NCBI GenBank assembly: GCA_951812665.1 | Contig: CATOST010000045.1 | Coordinates: forward strand, 1 to 64,000 | Direction: 5' to 3' | Origin: an uncultured Acidobacteriota bacterium | Lineage (GTDB): Bacteria; Acidobacteriota; UBA6911; RPQK01; JAJDTT01 | DNA: 64,000 nucleotides | Program-made: the position numbers and the translations under genes | Part shown: one piece after another, positions 9,231-17,921 of the stretch | Layout: each line of letters begins with the position of its first letter | Numbering within the stretch: position 1 is the stretch's first letter | The notes under the pieces: generated by a model | Database searches by the model: none | Told to the model about the DNA's origin: nothing | The model's input: the letters and a program-made list of their open reading frames with translations, nothing else

Positions 9231-10493
9231 ATGTCGTTTCCCAGAATGTTGCGTTTGAGTCAGAAGTTCGAAGGGCCGGAGCTCGCCGACGTGGAGCATG
9301 AGACCGGCACACAGTTGGCCGCACTTCAGCTCGGGAACAAGATTCGTCCCGGGGAGAGCGTGGCCATCACGGCCGGCAGCCGCGGGATCGCCAATATCGC
9401 CTCCATCATCAAGGCGGCTACCCGGCAGCTCAAGGAGATCGGAGCAGAACCGTTCGTGGTTCCGGCCATGGGCAGTCATGGCGGCGGCACCGCCGAAGGA
9501 CAGCAGGAGATTCTTCACAGCTACGGTGTCACCGAGGAATACACCGGAGCCCCGATCCGCTCCTCCATGGAGACGGTCATCGTGGACACGACTCCCCAGG
9601 GTATTCCCGTCCATTTCGACCGCCATGCCTACGAGGCGGATCACGTCATCGTCTGCGGCCGGGTCAAGCCCCATACCGGGTTCGTGGGTCCCATCGAATC
9701 GGGGCTTCACAAGATGATGCTCATCGGCCTGGGCAAGCATCAGGGCGCCAAGATCTACCACCGGGCCATCAAGGACTTCAGCTTTCTGGAAATCATCCTG
9801 GCCGTCGCCGACGTCATCCTGGCCAAGTGCCGTGTTTCTGCGGGACTGGCCATCGTGGAGAACGCCTACGATGAGACTGCTCTCATCGAGGCGGTGGCCC
9901 CGGATCGATTCTTCGAACGGGAAAAGGAGCTTCTCAAGCTGGCCCAGGAGTGGATGCCCCGTCTTCCGTTCCCCGAAGTGGATCTTCTGGTGGTCGACCA
10001 GATCGGCAAGAACATCTCGGGCTCCGGCATGGACACCAACGTCGTGGGGCGCAAGTTCAACGACCACGTAGCCACGGAGGACGATACGGTCAATTGCAAG
10101 CGCATCTTCGTGCGGGGACTCACCCCCGAGACGCATGGAAACGCCTGCGGCATCGGCATGGCCGAGGTGACCAATCAGAGGACCGTCGACCAGGCGAACC
10201 TGGTGGCGACCCGGATCAATGCGCTCACCGGAGGGCACCCGTCCGCCGCCGCGGTCCCCATCGCCTTCGACACGGATCAGGAAGCCATGCTCGCCATCCT
10301 GGAGACCGTGGGCCTGGTCGACCCGGCGGATTCGGGCATCATTCAGATTGCCAACACGCTCAAGCTGGGTGAGGTCCTGGTCAGCGAGAAGTACTCGCCC
10401 GAGGTCCAGGAACGCTCCGACCTGGAAGTCCTCTCGGGCCCCGATAACATGGCCTTCGACCCCCACGGCAATCTGGCGCCCGTGGCCGTGTAG
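9231..10493 (+). CDS. LarA-like / DUF2088 lactate racemase domain protein
   Basis: ITAGSRGIANI, PAMGSHGGGTAEGQ, GRVKPHTGFVGPIESGLHKMMLIGLGKHQGA. Confidence 0.8.
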   Translation: MSFPRMLRLSQKFEGPELADVEHETGTQLAALQLGNKIRPGESVAITAGSRGIANIASIIKAATRQLKEIGAEPFVVPAMGSHGGGTAEGQQEILHSYGVTEEYTGAPIRSSMETVIVDTTPQGIPVHFDRHAYEADHVIVCGRVKPHTGFVGPIESGLHKMMLIGLGKHQGAKIYHRAIKDFSFLEIILAVADVILAKCRVSAGLAIVENAYDETALIEAVAPDRFFEREKELLKLAQEWMPRLPFPEVDLLVVDQIGKNISGSGMDTNVVGRKFNDHVATEDDTVNCKRIFVRGLTPETHGNACGIGMAEVTNQRTVDQANLVATRINALTGGHPSAAAVPIAFDTDQEAMLAILETVGLVDPADSGIIQIANTLKLGEVLVSEKYSPEVQERSDLEVLSGPDNMAFDPHGNLAPVAV

Positions 10494-10523
10494 CCGTTCC
10501 GCAATTCCCTTAGATTATTGTGG

Positions 10524-10550
10524 GGGCGCTCCTCGTGGGCGCCCTTTTTT
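10524..10550 (+). terminator. Rho-independent terminator after the LarA-like gene
   Basis: GGGCGC-TCCTCGTGG-GCGCCC followed by TTTTTT. Confidence 0.75.
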
Positions 10551-10787
10551 CTCTCTTGAGGAAGGTGGCTTGGAGGGGGGAGAGTCTTGTCCCCCATGCC
10601 TCACCCCTCATTCCCTTTCGTGAATTCAGCGGCTGGGAAGCCACCGCGCCAACTTCTCTCGCACATTTCTCTGCTTGCGCGTTTGTTCATATATGGCGCT
10701 CAGAAGATCCCAAGCGATCATCGAGGGGTTTCCCGGCAGTCCCGTATCGGGATGCACCGGAGGCCTCGTTCTCCACAAGGAGGAACC

Positions 10788-10835
10788 ATGAGAATTAAAT
10801 CATGGATGTTTGGGGGAATTAATCTGAACTTGTAG
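10788..10835 (+). CDS. Possible 15-codon ORF MRIKSWMFGGINLNL
   Basis: AAGGAGG Shine-Dalgarno four nt upstream of ATG; no homology judgement possible. Confidence 0.3.
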   Translation: MRIKSWMFGGINLNL

Positions 10836-10905
10836 GAAGTGGAACAGATTCAAAAAAGTATCGCGAGTCTTCACTCGCCTTGCCCGGGTCTTCCACTTCC
10901 AATTC

Positions 10906-10939
10906 GAGCCTGTCGAATGGGGCTACATTCGACAGGCTC
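10906..10939. repeat. Perfect inverted repeat, 14-bp arms and 6-nt loop
   Basis: GAGCCTGTCGAATG-GGGCTA-CATTCGACAGGCTC. Confidence 0.9.
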
Positions 10940-11050
10940 TAAATCAACTCGTCCTGCGTAGGAGGAGGAGTCAATCTTGGAAAATTATACTCATCGACTC
11001 TCAGGCTTGCCTGTGCAGGACGCCCGTCCTGACGAAAGGAGGTCCGATCC

Positions 11051-11905
11051 ATGACTAAAAAGCATTGGAAACTGGGGATGATAATGGTCATTCCCCTGCT
11101 GTTGATTCTCTGGTGGGGTTGGGAGGATACCGAGCCGGTAAAGGTGAATGATCCTCCACAACAACCCTTGAAGGGGCAGTCCGAGAGTTCCGCGCCTTCC
11201 ATCCAACCCAAGCGGAGGCCCCATCCCATTCCGATCGAGGAATGCGAGACCTGTCCCGACCATCCGGAATTGGAGAGTCTGAAACGTGACGGGGAGGACG
11301 AAGATATCGCTGAACAGATGAAGACCGTTCTCTATTCCATCGCAGGAGAGATCGGGGGATGTTACGGCCTGCTGTACAAGGCGGCACTCGATGGCAATCC
11401 CAAGCCGGATACGAGCCAGCTTGGGGGCTGTGAAGGCAAAACACCTCTTCACATGGCCAACACGCCAGATCAGGTACGGGCACTGCTTGACGCGGGAGCG
11501 GACGTCAATGCTGCGGATGATTTTGGCGCCACGCCATTGCATCTGCAGAGCATTCCCCCCCGGCCCACTGCCGAGAGCCTGGAGATCGTCGAAATGCTGT
11601 TGGAAGCTGGAGCCGACCTTCAAGCAGAAACTGAGAATGGCCTGCAGCCTTGGAAGTATGTCCGTCTTCACTCCTCGGTCTCAACCTCTCATCTCCATAC
11701 CTATGAAGACATTGCCCGAGCAGCGGGCGAATCCGGTGTCTCAGTGGATGACTATCTGGCCGCTCATCCGCGAGAACAGGAGCAGCTGGACAGGTTCATG
11801 GAGCATCATCTCGTGGACGCACAAATCCGGGCGAGAATTCTGGAGGCGTCCGTCGGACCGGAGTTCATCTCCAAGATCCGCGGGCAATATTCTGAAGAAC
11901 AATAA
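11051..11905 (+). CDS. Membrane-anchored ankyrin repeat protein
   Basis: N-terminal hydrophobic segment MIMVIPLLLILWWGW; GKTPLHMANTPDQVRALLDAGADVNAADDFGATPLHLQ and VEMLLEAGADLQAETENG ankyrin units; AAAGGAGG upstream. Confidence 0.85.
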   Translation: MTKKHWKLGMIMVIPLLLILWWGWEDTEPVKVNDPPQQPLKGQSESSAPSIQPKRRPHPIPIEECETCPDHPELESLKRDGEDEDIAEQMKTVLYSIAGEIGGCYGLLYKAALDGNPKPDTSQLGGCEGKTPLHMANTPDQVRALLDAGADVNAADDFGATPLHLQSIPPRPTAESLEIVEMLLEAGADLQAETENGLQPWKYVRLHSSVSTSHLHTYEDIARAAGESGVSVDDYLAAHPREQEQLDRFMEHHLVDAQIRARILEASVGPEFISKIRGQYSEEQ

Positions 11906-11917
11906 GAAGGAGAATAA

Positions 11918-12172
11918 ATGAAAGTCATTGCCACACTCATAATCACTTTGGTCATTCTACAAGCATCGGTTGCAACCGTACCCGCAGGTCTGGGCACATG
12001 GGCCTGCAAATCGGTTTGCTGGGCCCGTTACGAGTGGTGTCTATCGGCGGCTTATGAGGCCTATCGAAGGTGCCAACGATTCGGGGAAGAAATGCAATGC
12101 CAGTATGTCCTTGAATTCCAGAAGAGAATTTGCAACCGGCAATACAGATCCTGCATGAGATGGTGTAGGTAA
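11918..12172 (+). CDS. Exported 84-aa Cys-rich microprotein with mirror-symmetric cysteines
   Basis: Signal peptide MKVIATLIITLVILQASVATVPA; Cys at 30,34,41,52,61,72,79,83; GAAGGAG upstream; 12 nt after the ankyrin gene. Confidence 0.75.
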   Translation: MKVIATLIITLVILQASVATVPAGLGTWACKSVCWARYEWCLSAAYEAYRRCQRFGEEMQCQYVLEFQKRICNRQYRSCMRWCR

Positions 12173-12188
12173 TTCAAATCCCATCCCA

Positions 12189-12214
12189 AGGGGCCGGTCA
12201 TCCGACCGGCCCCT
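12189..12214 (+). terminator. Hairpin after the Cys-rich microprotein, candidate terminator/repeat
   Basis: AGGGGCCGGTC-ATCC-GACCGGCCCCT, 11-bp perfect stem. Confidence 0.65.
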
Positions 12215-12330
12215 ACATCTTTCCATTTCCCTTCTCTGTCCCGGCCGCCGGTTCCGATTGATAATTCGCAATTCTCATTCCCCCACCCACCGTGATCTGT
12301 TAAACAAGTGCGGAACTGTCGCGGAATCCG

Positions 12331-15273
12331 ATGGAGGGGAGAGAGAAAATGGAATTGCCACCACTGTACCACTGCCGAAAAAATTTCTCATCAGCTTCAG
12401 GATTCCTTCTGGCCCTGACCCTGACGGCGGCGGTCTTCTCGAATCTGCATTCCGAGTCCGGAACCCACCGGATCCGCCACGAGGGTTTCGAAAGCCTGAG
12501 CCAGGGGCGTTTTGGAGATGCCGGAGCGAATTCCTACATCTCCCGCAAGGGGCGGCTCCAAACCATCAACCGTCTCGATTTGAACCGGGATGGTGAACTG
12601 GATCTGGTTTTCACCCAAGACCACAACAGCGTCTACAACCCCGACTCCCTCATCTATTGGGGAGGACCGCAGGGTTTCCGCTCTCTCATGCCCGATTTGT
12701 GGGAGCTTCGAGCCCCTTTCTCCATCCTGAAGTATCTGGACGATTCCGCCTCCTATGTCACCCGGTTGCCCACACAGGGAGGTGGCCGCGGCTTGATTTC
12801 GGACCTGAATCTGGATGGGTTCCCAGACATCGTCATCGCCAATTTCATGCACAACTATCGGCCCGACCAGGACGTGTACATCTACTGGGGAGGACCGTCC
12901 GGATACGGTCTCGGGAATCACACGCAGTTGCCGGCCTACCGGGCGGGTGGCGTAGCGGCGGGAGACCTGAACGGGGACGCCTTCCCCGACCTGGTCGTGG
13001 CCAATAGGGGAGATGAACTTGGAGAATCGCTCGGGCTTCGCATGCACCTGGAATCGTACATCTACTGGGGAAGCGTCACCGGCTTCCATCCGGATCGCCG
13101 CGATTCAGTTCCCAGCATTACCGCGCAGGATGCAGCCGTCGGAGATTTCAACGGCGACGGCTCCCGGGACTTGGCTTTCGCCAACCACAACAGCCAGGTC
13201 CAGAACGGTTTCGTCTATTGGGGAGACGGTGAGGGACACTTTGGGCCCGAGCGGCGTCAGGTCCTCGATCGCGAAGACCTCTACCTGGAGGAGGGAGTGA
13301 AGGAGGGCAGGCGGCTGCACGATGGCATGAGCACGCTCCTGGCTACGGATCTGAATGGAGACGGCACTGACGACCTGGTCGCTGCCGGGAGTTCCAACGG
13401 GGTCGTGTTTTTCGGATCTTCCAGTGGCCTCGACACCCGAACCTCAATCCGGCTGCCGGCAGATTCTTGTCAGGGATTGGCGGCTGCGGACCTCAACAGC
13501 GACGGCAGGATCGATCTGGTTTTCGCCAACCGGGGAGGACGCCGGGGATCCCCGCCGCCATCGGAGATTTTCTGGGGTACGGAAAATGGATTCAGCCCCG
13601 GGAAACGCACGCCCCTCCCCACTTTGGCCGCGACGACGGTTCAAGCGGCCGATCTGAACCTTGACGGCTTTCCCGATCTCCTGTTCGGTAACAGCCGGGG
13701 ACAATCCACCGCCGACGCGCCCTCCTTCATCTACTGGGGAAGCGGCCGGGGCTTCTCCCCGCACCGGCGCACACAGCTCCTGGGTTTCGGTGTCGACGGT
13801 TCCGGGGTCGCCGACCTGGACGGGAACGGTTGGCCGGACGTCCTTCTGGTCAATCACCTCAGCAGCCACACCGATATCCTTCCTACGGCCATCTTCTGGG
13901 GCGAATCCCGGCGCCAATACGGGGATTCCTCGCTGACATTGTTGAAGCCGGGCGGCATGATGGAGTACAGCATCGCCGATCTGGACGATGACGATTTTCC
14001 CGACCTGCTCCTGGTTCATCGCGAGGGACCGGCCATCTGGTGGGGTGGACCCGAAGGCTACGACGCCAACCGCCGCACGCGGCTGCAGGTCCAACGTCCC
14101 AGCAGCAACACCATTGCCGATCTGAACCGGGACGGTTACCTGGACCTCCTCTTTACCGGCCCCGGCCGTTCCGGCCGCAAGGACGTCGAAGCGGCCACGA
14201 TCGTCTGGGGCGGCGCGGGCCGGTTCGAATCGCCCCGCACGACCCAATGGGACCTTCACGACAAGTTGCTGGAGGCATCCGCCATCGCCGATCTCAATCG
14301 GGACGGCCACTTGGACCTGGTCTTTCCCATGAGCTATGGCGACCGGTCGGAGATCGTCTGGGGAAGCCCCGACGGATACCGGAGCGGGAACCATCTCCTG
14401 TTGGAGGCCCATGGCGCCGCTCACGCCGTGCCTGCCGACCTGGACCGGGACGGATGGCTCGATCTGCTCTTCACCAGCAGCGCGAGTCCCAAATACCGCG
14501 ACATGGACGGGCCGGCACTCATCTACTGGGGAGGTCCCGGCGGACTCACCGCGGTCCCGCCCACTCCGCTGGAAGGATTCACGAGCCTGGACGCCTCCGT
14601 CGCCGATTTCAATGAGGACGGGCATCTGGATATCGCGCTCACCAACTACAAGTCGGCCACGACCCGGGAGATTCCCGCTTTCGTCTATTGGGGGGACGGA
14701 AGCCGGAACTACTCGAAGGCTCGGCGGACCCTGGTGAAGGCCGCCTCCTCCGCGGCGGTCGACTCTCTGGATCTGGACCGGGACGGATGGGTGGATCTGG
14801 TGGTTTCCAACCATCAGACCTTCTTCGATCATGCGGCAGGGACGAACATCTATTGGGGCGCGGAGGAGGGCTTCACCGCCTCCAACCGAACCCATCTGCC
14901 GACCGTGGGGGTCCATCTGGACGCCATGGTCGATGCCGGAAACGTCTATACGCGGGAACCGAAGTGGGACTTCGTTTCCGTCCCCGTCGAGGCCCCTGCG
15001 GGAACCCGTTTCAAGCGCCTGCTCTGGTCTGGCCAGACGCCGCTGGGGACAGGGCTGGAATTTCAGGTCCGCACCGCCGCTGCCCGGGACGAGTTGGAGG
15101 CTGCTCCTTGGGGAGGGCCCACTGGTTCCGGTTCCTTCTATTCCACATCCGGAGATCCCCTGCAGGAGATTCCGGACGGCCATTCCTGGCTCCAGTACCG
15201 AGTGGTGCTGGTCTCTCCCGACGGCGGCAACTCGCCGATCCTGACTGAGGTGGTCCTGGAGTGCGAGCCCTGA
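12331..15273 (+). CDS. Exported FG-GAP/VCBS repeat protein with 14 repeats
   Basis: 14 D-x-(N/D)-x-D/N-x-x-x-D motifs (e.g. DLNRDGELDLVF, DLDRDGWLDLLF), each paired with (I/V)-x-(W/F)-G; start may be ATG 12331 or 12349. Confidence 0.88.
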   Translation: MEGREKMELPPLYHCRKNFSSASGFLLALTLTAAVFSNLHSESGTHRIRHEGFESLSQGRFGDAGANSYISRKGRLQTINRLDLNRDGELDLVFTQDHNSVYNPDSLIYWGGPQGFRSLMPDLWELRAPFSILKYLDDSASYVTRLPTQGGGRGLISDLNLDGFPDIVIANFMHNYRPDQDVYIYWGGPSGYGLGNHTQLPAYRAGGVAAGDLNGDAFPDLVVANRGDELGESLGLRMHLESYIYWGSVTGFHPDRRDSVPSITAQDAAVGDFNGDGSRDLAFANHNSQVQNGFVYWGDGEGHFGPERRQVLDREDLYLEEGVKEGRRLHDGMSTLLATDLNGDGTDDLVAAGSSNGVVFFGSSSGLDTRTSIRLPADSCQGLAAADLNSDGRIDLVFANRGGRRGSPPPSEIFWGTENGFSPGKRTPLPTLAATTVQAADLNLDGFPDLLFGNSRGQSTADAPSFIYWGSGRGFSPHRRTQLLGFGVDGSGVADLDGNGWPDVLLVNHLSSHTDILPTAIFWGESRRQYGDSSLTLLKPGGMMEYSIADLDDDDFPDLLLVHREGPAIWWGGPEGYDANRRTRLQVQRPSSNTIADLNRDGYLDLLFTGPGRSGRKDVEAATIVWGGAGRFESPRTTQWDLHDKLLEASAIADLNRDGHLDLVFPMSYGDRSEIVWGSPDGYRSGNHLLLEAHGAAHAVPADLDRDGWLDLLFTSSASPKYRDMDGPALIYWGGPGGLTAVPPTPLEGFTSLDASVADFNEDGHLDIALTNYKSATTREIPAFVYWGDGSRNYSKARRTLVKAASSAAVDSLDLDRDGWVDLVVSNHQTFFDHAAGTNIYWGAEEGFTASNRTHLPTVGVHLDAMVDAGNVYTREPKWDFVSVPVEAPAGTRFKRLLWSGQTPLGTGLEFQVRTAAARDELEAAPWGGPTGSGSFYSTSGDPLQEIPDGHSWLQYRVVLVSPDGGNSPILTEVVLECEP

Positions 15274-15303
15274 TCGGGCGATCGGCTCGGGGCACCTGTT
15301 CCG

Positions 15304-16530
15304 ATGAAGAGCAAGATGAGCAAGCTCCTGTTGGGTCTGGCGTCCACGCTGGTGGTATTGACGATCGTCGAGATCGGTTTGAGGGTCTCTGACTACGACC
15401 CGAACACAAGTCCCTGGTATCGCTTCCACCCGGATCTGGGCTGGACGTTGGATCCGGTTCACCGGCGGGTCGGCGGGTTAAATTCCAGAGGCTTCCGCTA
15501 CCCGCAGGTGAACCGGATCAAGCCGGAGGGAACTCGAAGGTTGTTGAACCTGGGAGATTCGTTCTCGGCGGGGATGAACGTCGCCTACGGGAAGACCTAC
15601 CCGGGACTCCTTGCGGACTGGCTCAGCCGAAACGGCGAGTCGTGGGAGGTCATCAACCTGGCCGTCGGAGACTGGGGCACCAATCAGCAATTGATCGCAT
15701 TGCAGACGCTGGGACTGGAATTGAAACCGGACGTGGTGATCCTCCAGGTTTTTCCGTTCAACGACCTCTGCAACAACAGCGTTGAACTCTCCCATACCTG
15801 CAGCATGCAGGACCTGTTTCGTCCCTACCTGAACCCCAACGTTCCGGAGCTGCAACCTGTTTTTCTGAATCCGATCAGAGCCGAATTTCGCCGCCGTTTC
15901 CGGATCTTCGGACTGTTGGAGGAACCGGCGGTCCGGGCCTCGCTCTGGCTCCAGGAGGTCCGGCCCGGCGACGGCAAATCGACTCAGCAATATTTCCTCA
16001 AACATGCACGGCGAGCTGGACTCTCCGTCGGCGGAGCGCTTGCTTCCCTTCTCCCCGAAGACCACCAGCCGCCACCATTGCGGCGCGCCTGGAAAGACAC
16101 GGAAGAAGTCCTGAAACGTGTCAAGAGTCTGCTTGACCGGGAACAAATCCCTCTGATTGCGCTGGTCATTCCCTACAAATGGACGCTGTCGAAACTTTGG
16201 GTCCGGTATAAGCAGGGGAGACCGGAAGCAATGGATCCCCGGTATGGAACGAATCGGGTCGAGGGCCTCTTGAGCGATCTGGAGGCCACCGTGATCTCGA
16301 TCCGGCAACACTTCGAGGCCAGTCCGATTCCGATCGAAGATTTCTTTCTCACCGACAGCCATTTCAATCAGACCGGACACGCTCTTGCCGCCGAGCAGAT
16401 CCTTGACGAATTGGGAAGAGCGGGTTGGACCCGGAGCGCGTCTCGAATCCGGGAAATCGACACCGCTCAAGCTGATCCGGAACCAAGCCGTCGAGAGTCG
16501 TTCGGGTGCGAGCCATGCCGGAACAATTGA
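15304..16530 (+). CDS. Membrane-anchored SGNH/GDSL-type hydrolase-like protein
   Basis: RLLNLGDSFSAGMNVAYGKTYPGLL (block I) and FFLTDSHFNQTGHALAAEQI (block V DxxH). Confidence 0.82.
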   Translation: MKSKMSKLLLGLASTLVVLTIVEIGLRVSDYDPNTSPWYRFHPDLGWTLDPVHRRVGGLNSRGFRYPQVNRIKPEGTRRLLNLGDSFSAGMNVAYGKTYPGLLADWLSRNGESWEVINLAVGDWGTNQQLIALQTLGLELKPDVVILQVFPFNDLCNNSVELSHTCSMQDLFRPYLNPNVPELQPVFLNPIRAEFRRRFRIFGLLEEPAVRASLWLQEVRPGDGKSTQQYFLKHARRAGLSVGGALASLLPEDHQPPPLRRAWKDTEEVLKRVKSLLDREQIPLIALVIPYKWTLSKLWVRYKQGRPEAMDPRYGTNRVEGLLSDLEATVISIRQHFEASPIPIEDFFLTDSHFNQTGHALAAEQILDELGRAGWTRSASRIREIDTAQADPEPSRRESFGCEPCRNN

Positions 16531-17798
16531 ACACTGGTACCGGCGCGGAGGAACCGGTGACAGGCTATTGGGAACTGGTTCGGGGAAACTCCAGCTTCCG
16601 GTATCTCTGGTTCGGGCAGATCGCGAGTCTGCTGGGCGACTGGTTCAACCTGATCGCCTCGGCGGCCCTTCTGGCTCAGCTCACCGGCTCCGGATTCGCG
16701 GTTGGAAGCCTGTTTGCGGTACGAATGCTCGCGCCGTTTCTCATCAGCCCGTTGGCAGGCGTCGTTGCCGACCGCTGCAATCGCAAACACATTCTTATCC
16801 TGAGCGACCTGTTTCGCGCCGTCACCGTGTGCGGTTTCCTGCTGGTCCGGGATCCGCAGGACGTCTGGCTGCTGTACGCGCTCACGGCCATCCAGTTGGC
16901 CCTGGGAGGTTTCTTCTTCCCGGCCCGCAACGCCATCCTCCCCGACATCGTCTCTTCCAGGGAACTGGGAACCGCCAACGCCATCAACGCCACCACCTGG
17001 TCGGTGATGCTCGCGTTCGGGGCGGCGCTGGGAGGACTCGTCGCGGGGACTTGGGGCATCTATCCCGCCTTCATCATCGATGCCTTCAGCTTCGTGGTTT
17101 CCGCCGTCATTCTCTTGGGAGTGCAGTACCGGAAGACACCCGAAGCCGATTCTGCCTCCGGCCGGGGCCTGTTCGAGACCGCCGTAGTCCAGTACCTGGA
17201 GGGTCTCGGCTACCTCCGAAACAACCGGCAGATCCTGGTCACGGCCCTCCACAAAGGAGTGACCGCCCTGGTCTTCTCCCAGGGATATCAGGTCGTCAAG
17301 GTGGTCATCGGCCGGAGCCTGTTTCCCATGGGCAAAGCCGGCGGAATCAGCCTCGGACTGCTCTTCTCCGCTGCCGGCCTGGGGACGGGAATCGGCCCCA
17401 TCGCCGGCCGTCTCTGGACCGGGGACCGGCCTGACCGGCTCCGTCAGGCCCTGTTCGCGGGGTATCTCCTGAGCGCGCTGGGCCTGGGAATCTCGTCTCT
17501 TCTCATCAACCTGGAAACCGTGTTGCTGGGAGGCCTCTGGGCAGGGATCGGCGGAGGAATCATCTGGGTCTTCTCCACCCAGCTCCTGCTCCAATCCGTG
17601 CCGGGAAAAGTACGGGGACGAGTCTTCGCTACGGAGTACGCCATCTTCACCCTGCTGTCCACGTTCGGCGTGACAGCGACAGGCCTGGCTCTGGACTCGT
17701 CTCTGAAGGTGTCGGAAATCCTGGCGGCGATGTCTGTCCTGACGCTGGTTCCCGCCGGGTTATGGCGTTTCTGGCTGTGGCGTCACCCGCAAAGGTAG
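16515..17798 (+). CDS. MFS transporter (EntS/MFS_3-like)
   Basis: 12-TM pattern; RYLWFGQIASLLGDWFNLIASAALLAQLTGS, PLAGVVADRCNRKHILILSDL; start overlaps the SGNH gene end. Confidence 0.88.
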   Translation: MPEQLNTGTGAEEPVTGYWELVRGNSSFRYLWFGQIASLLGDWFNLIASAALLAQLTGSGFAVGSLFAVRMLAPFLISPLAGVVADRCNRKHILILSDLFRAVTVCGFLLVRDPQDVWLLYALTAIQLALGGFFFPARNAILPDIVSSRELGTANAINATTWSVMLAFGAALGGLVAGTWGIYPAFIIDAFSFVVSAVILLGVQYRKTPEADSASGRGLFETAVVQYLEGLGYLRNNRQILVTALHKGVTALVFSQGYQVVKVVIGRSLFPMGKAGGISLGLLFSAAGLGTGIGPIAGRLWTGDRPDRLRQALFAGYLLSALGLGISSLLINLETVLLGGLWAGIGGGIIWVFSTQLLLQSVPGKVRGRVFATEYAIFTLLSTFGVTATGLALDSSLKVSEILAAMSVLTLVPAGLWRFWLWRHPQR

Positions 17799-17921
17799 CC
17801 CCCCATTCCGCTGCGCCGGCAATCGGCTTGAAGAACGGCTCCCGCTTCAGTAGCCTCCCGGAGACCTTTCGTGGCGAACGCTGCCACGTACCGTCGAATA
17901 CGGCTTGCCCAAAAGGTGCAA

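Noticed and set aside
10520-10798. 92-aa ORF after the LarA-like gene
   Set aside because: Begins inside the terminator hairpin region and has no recognisable protein features
13444-15462. 672-aa minus-strand ORF with repetitive VQIGD-like units
   Set aside because: Its repeats are simply the antisense translation of the VCBS repeat gene
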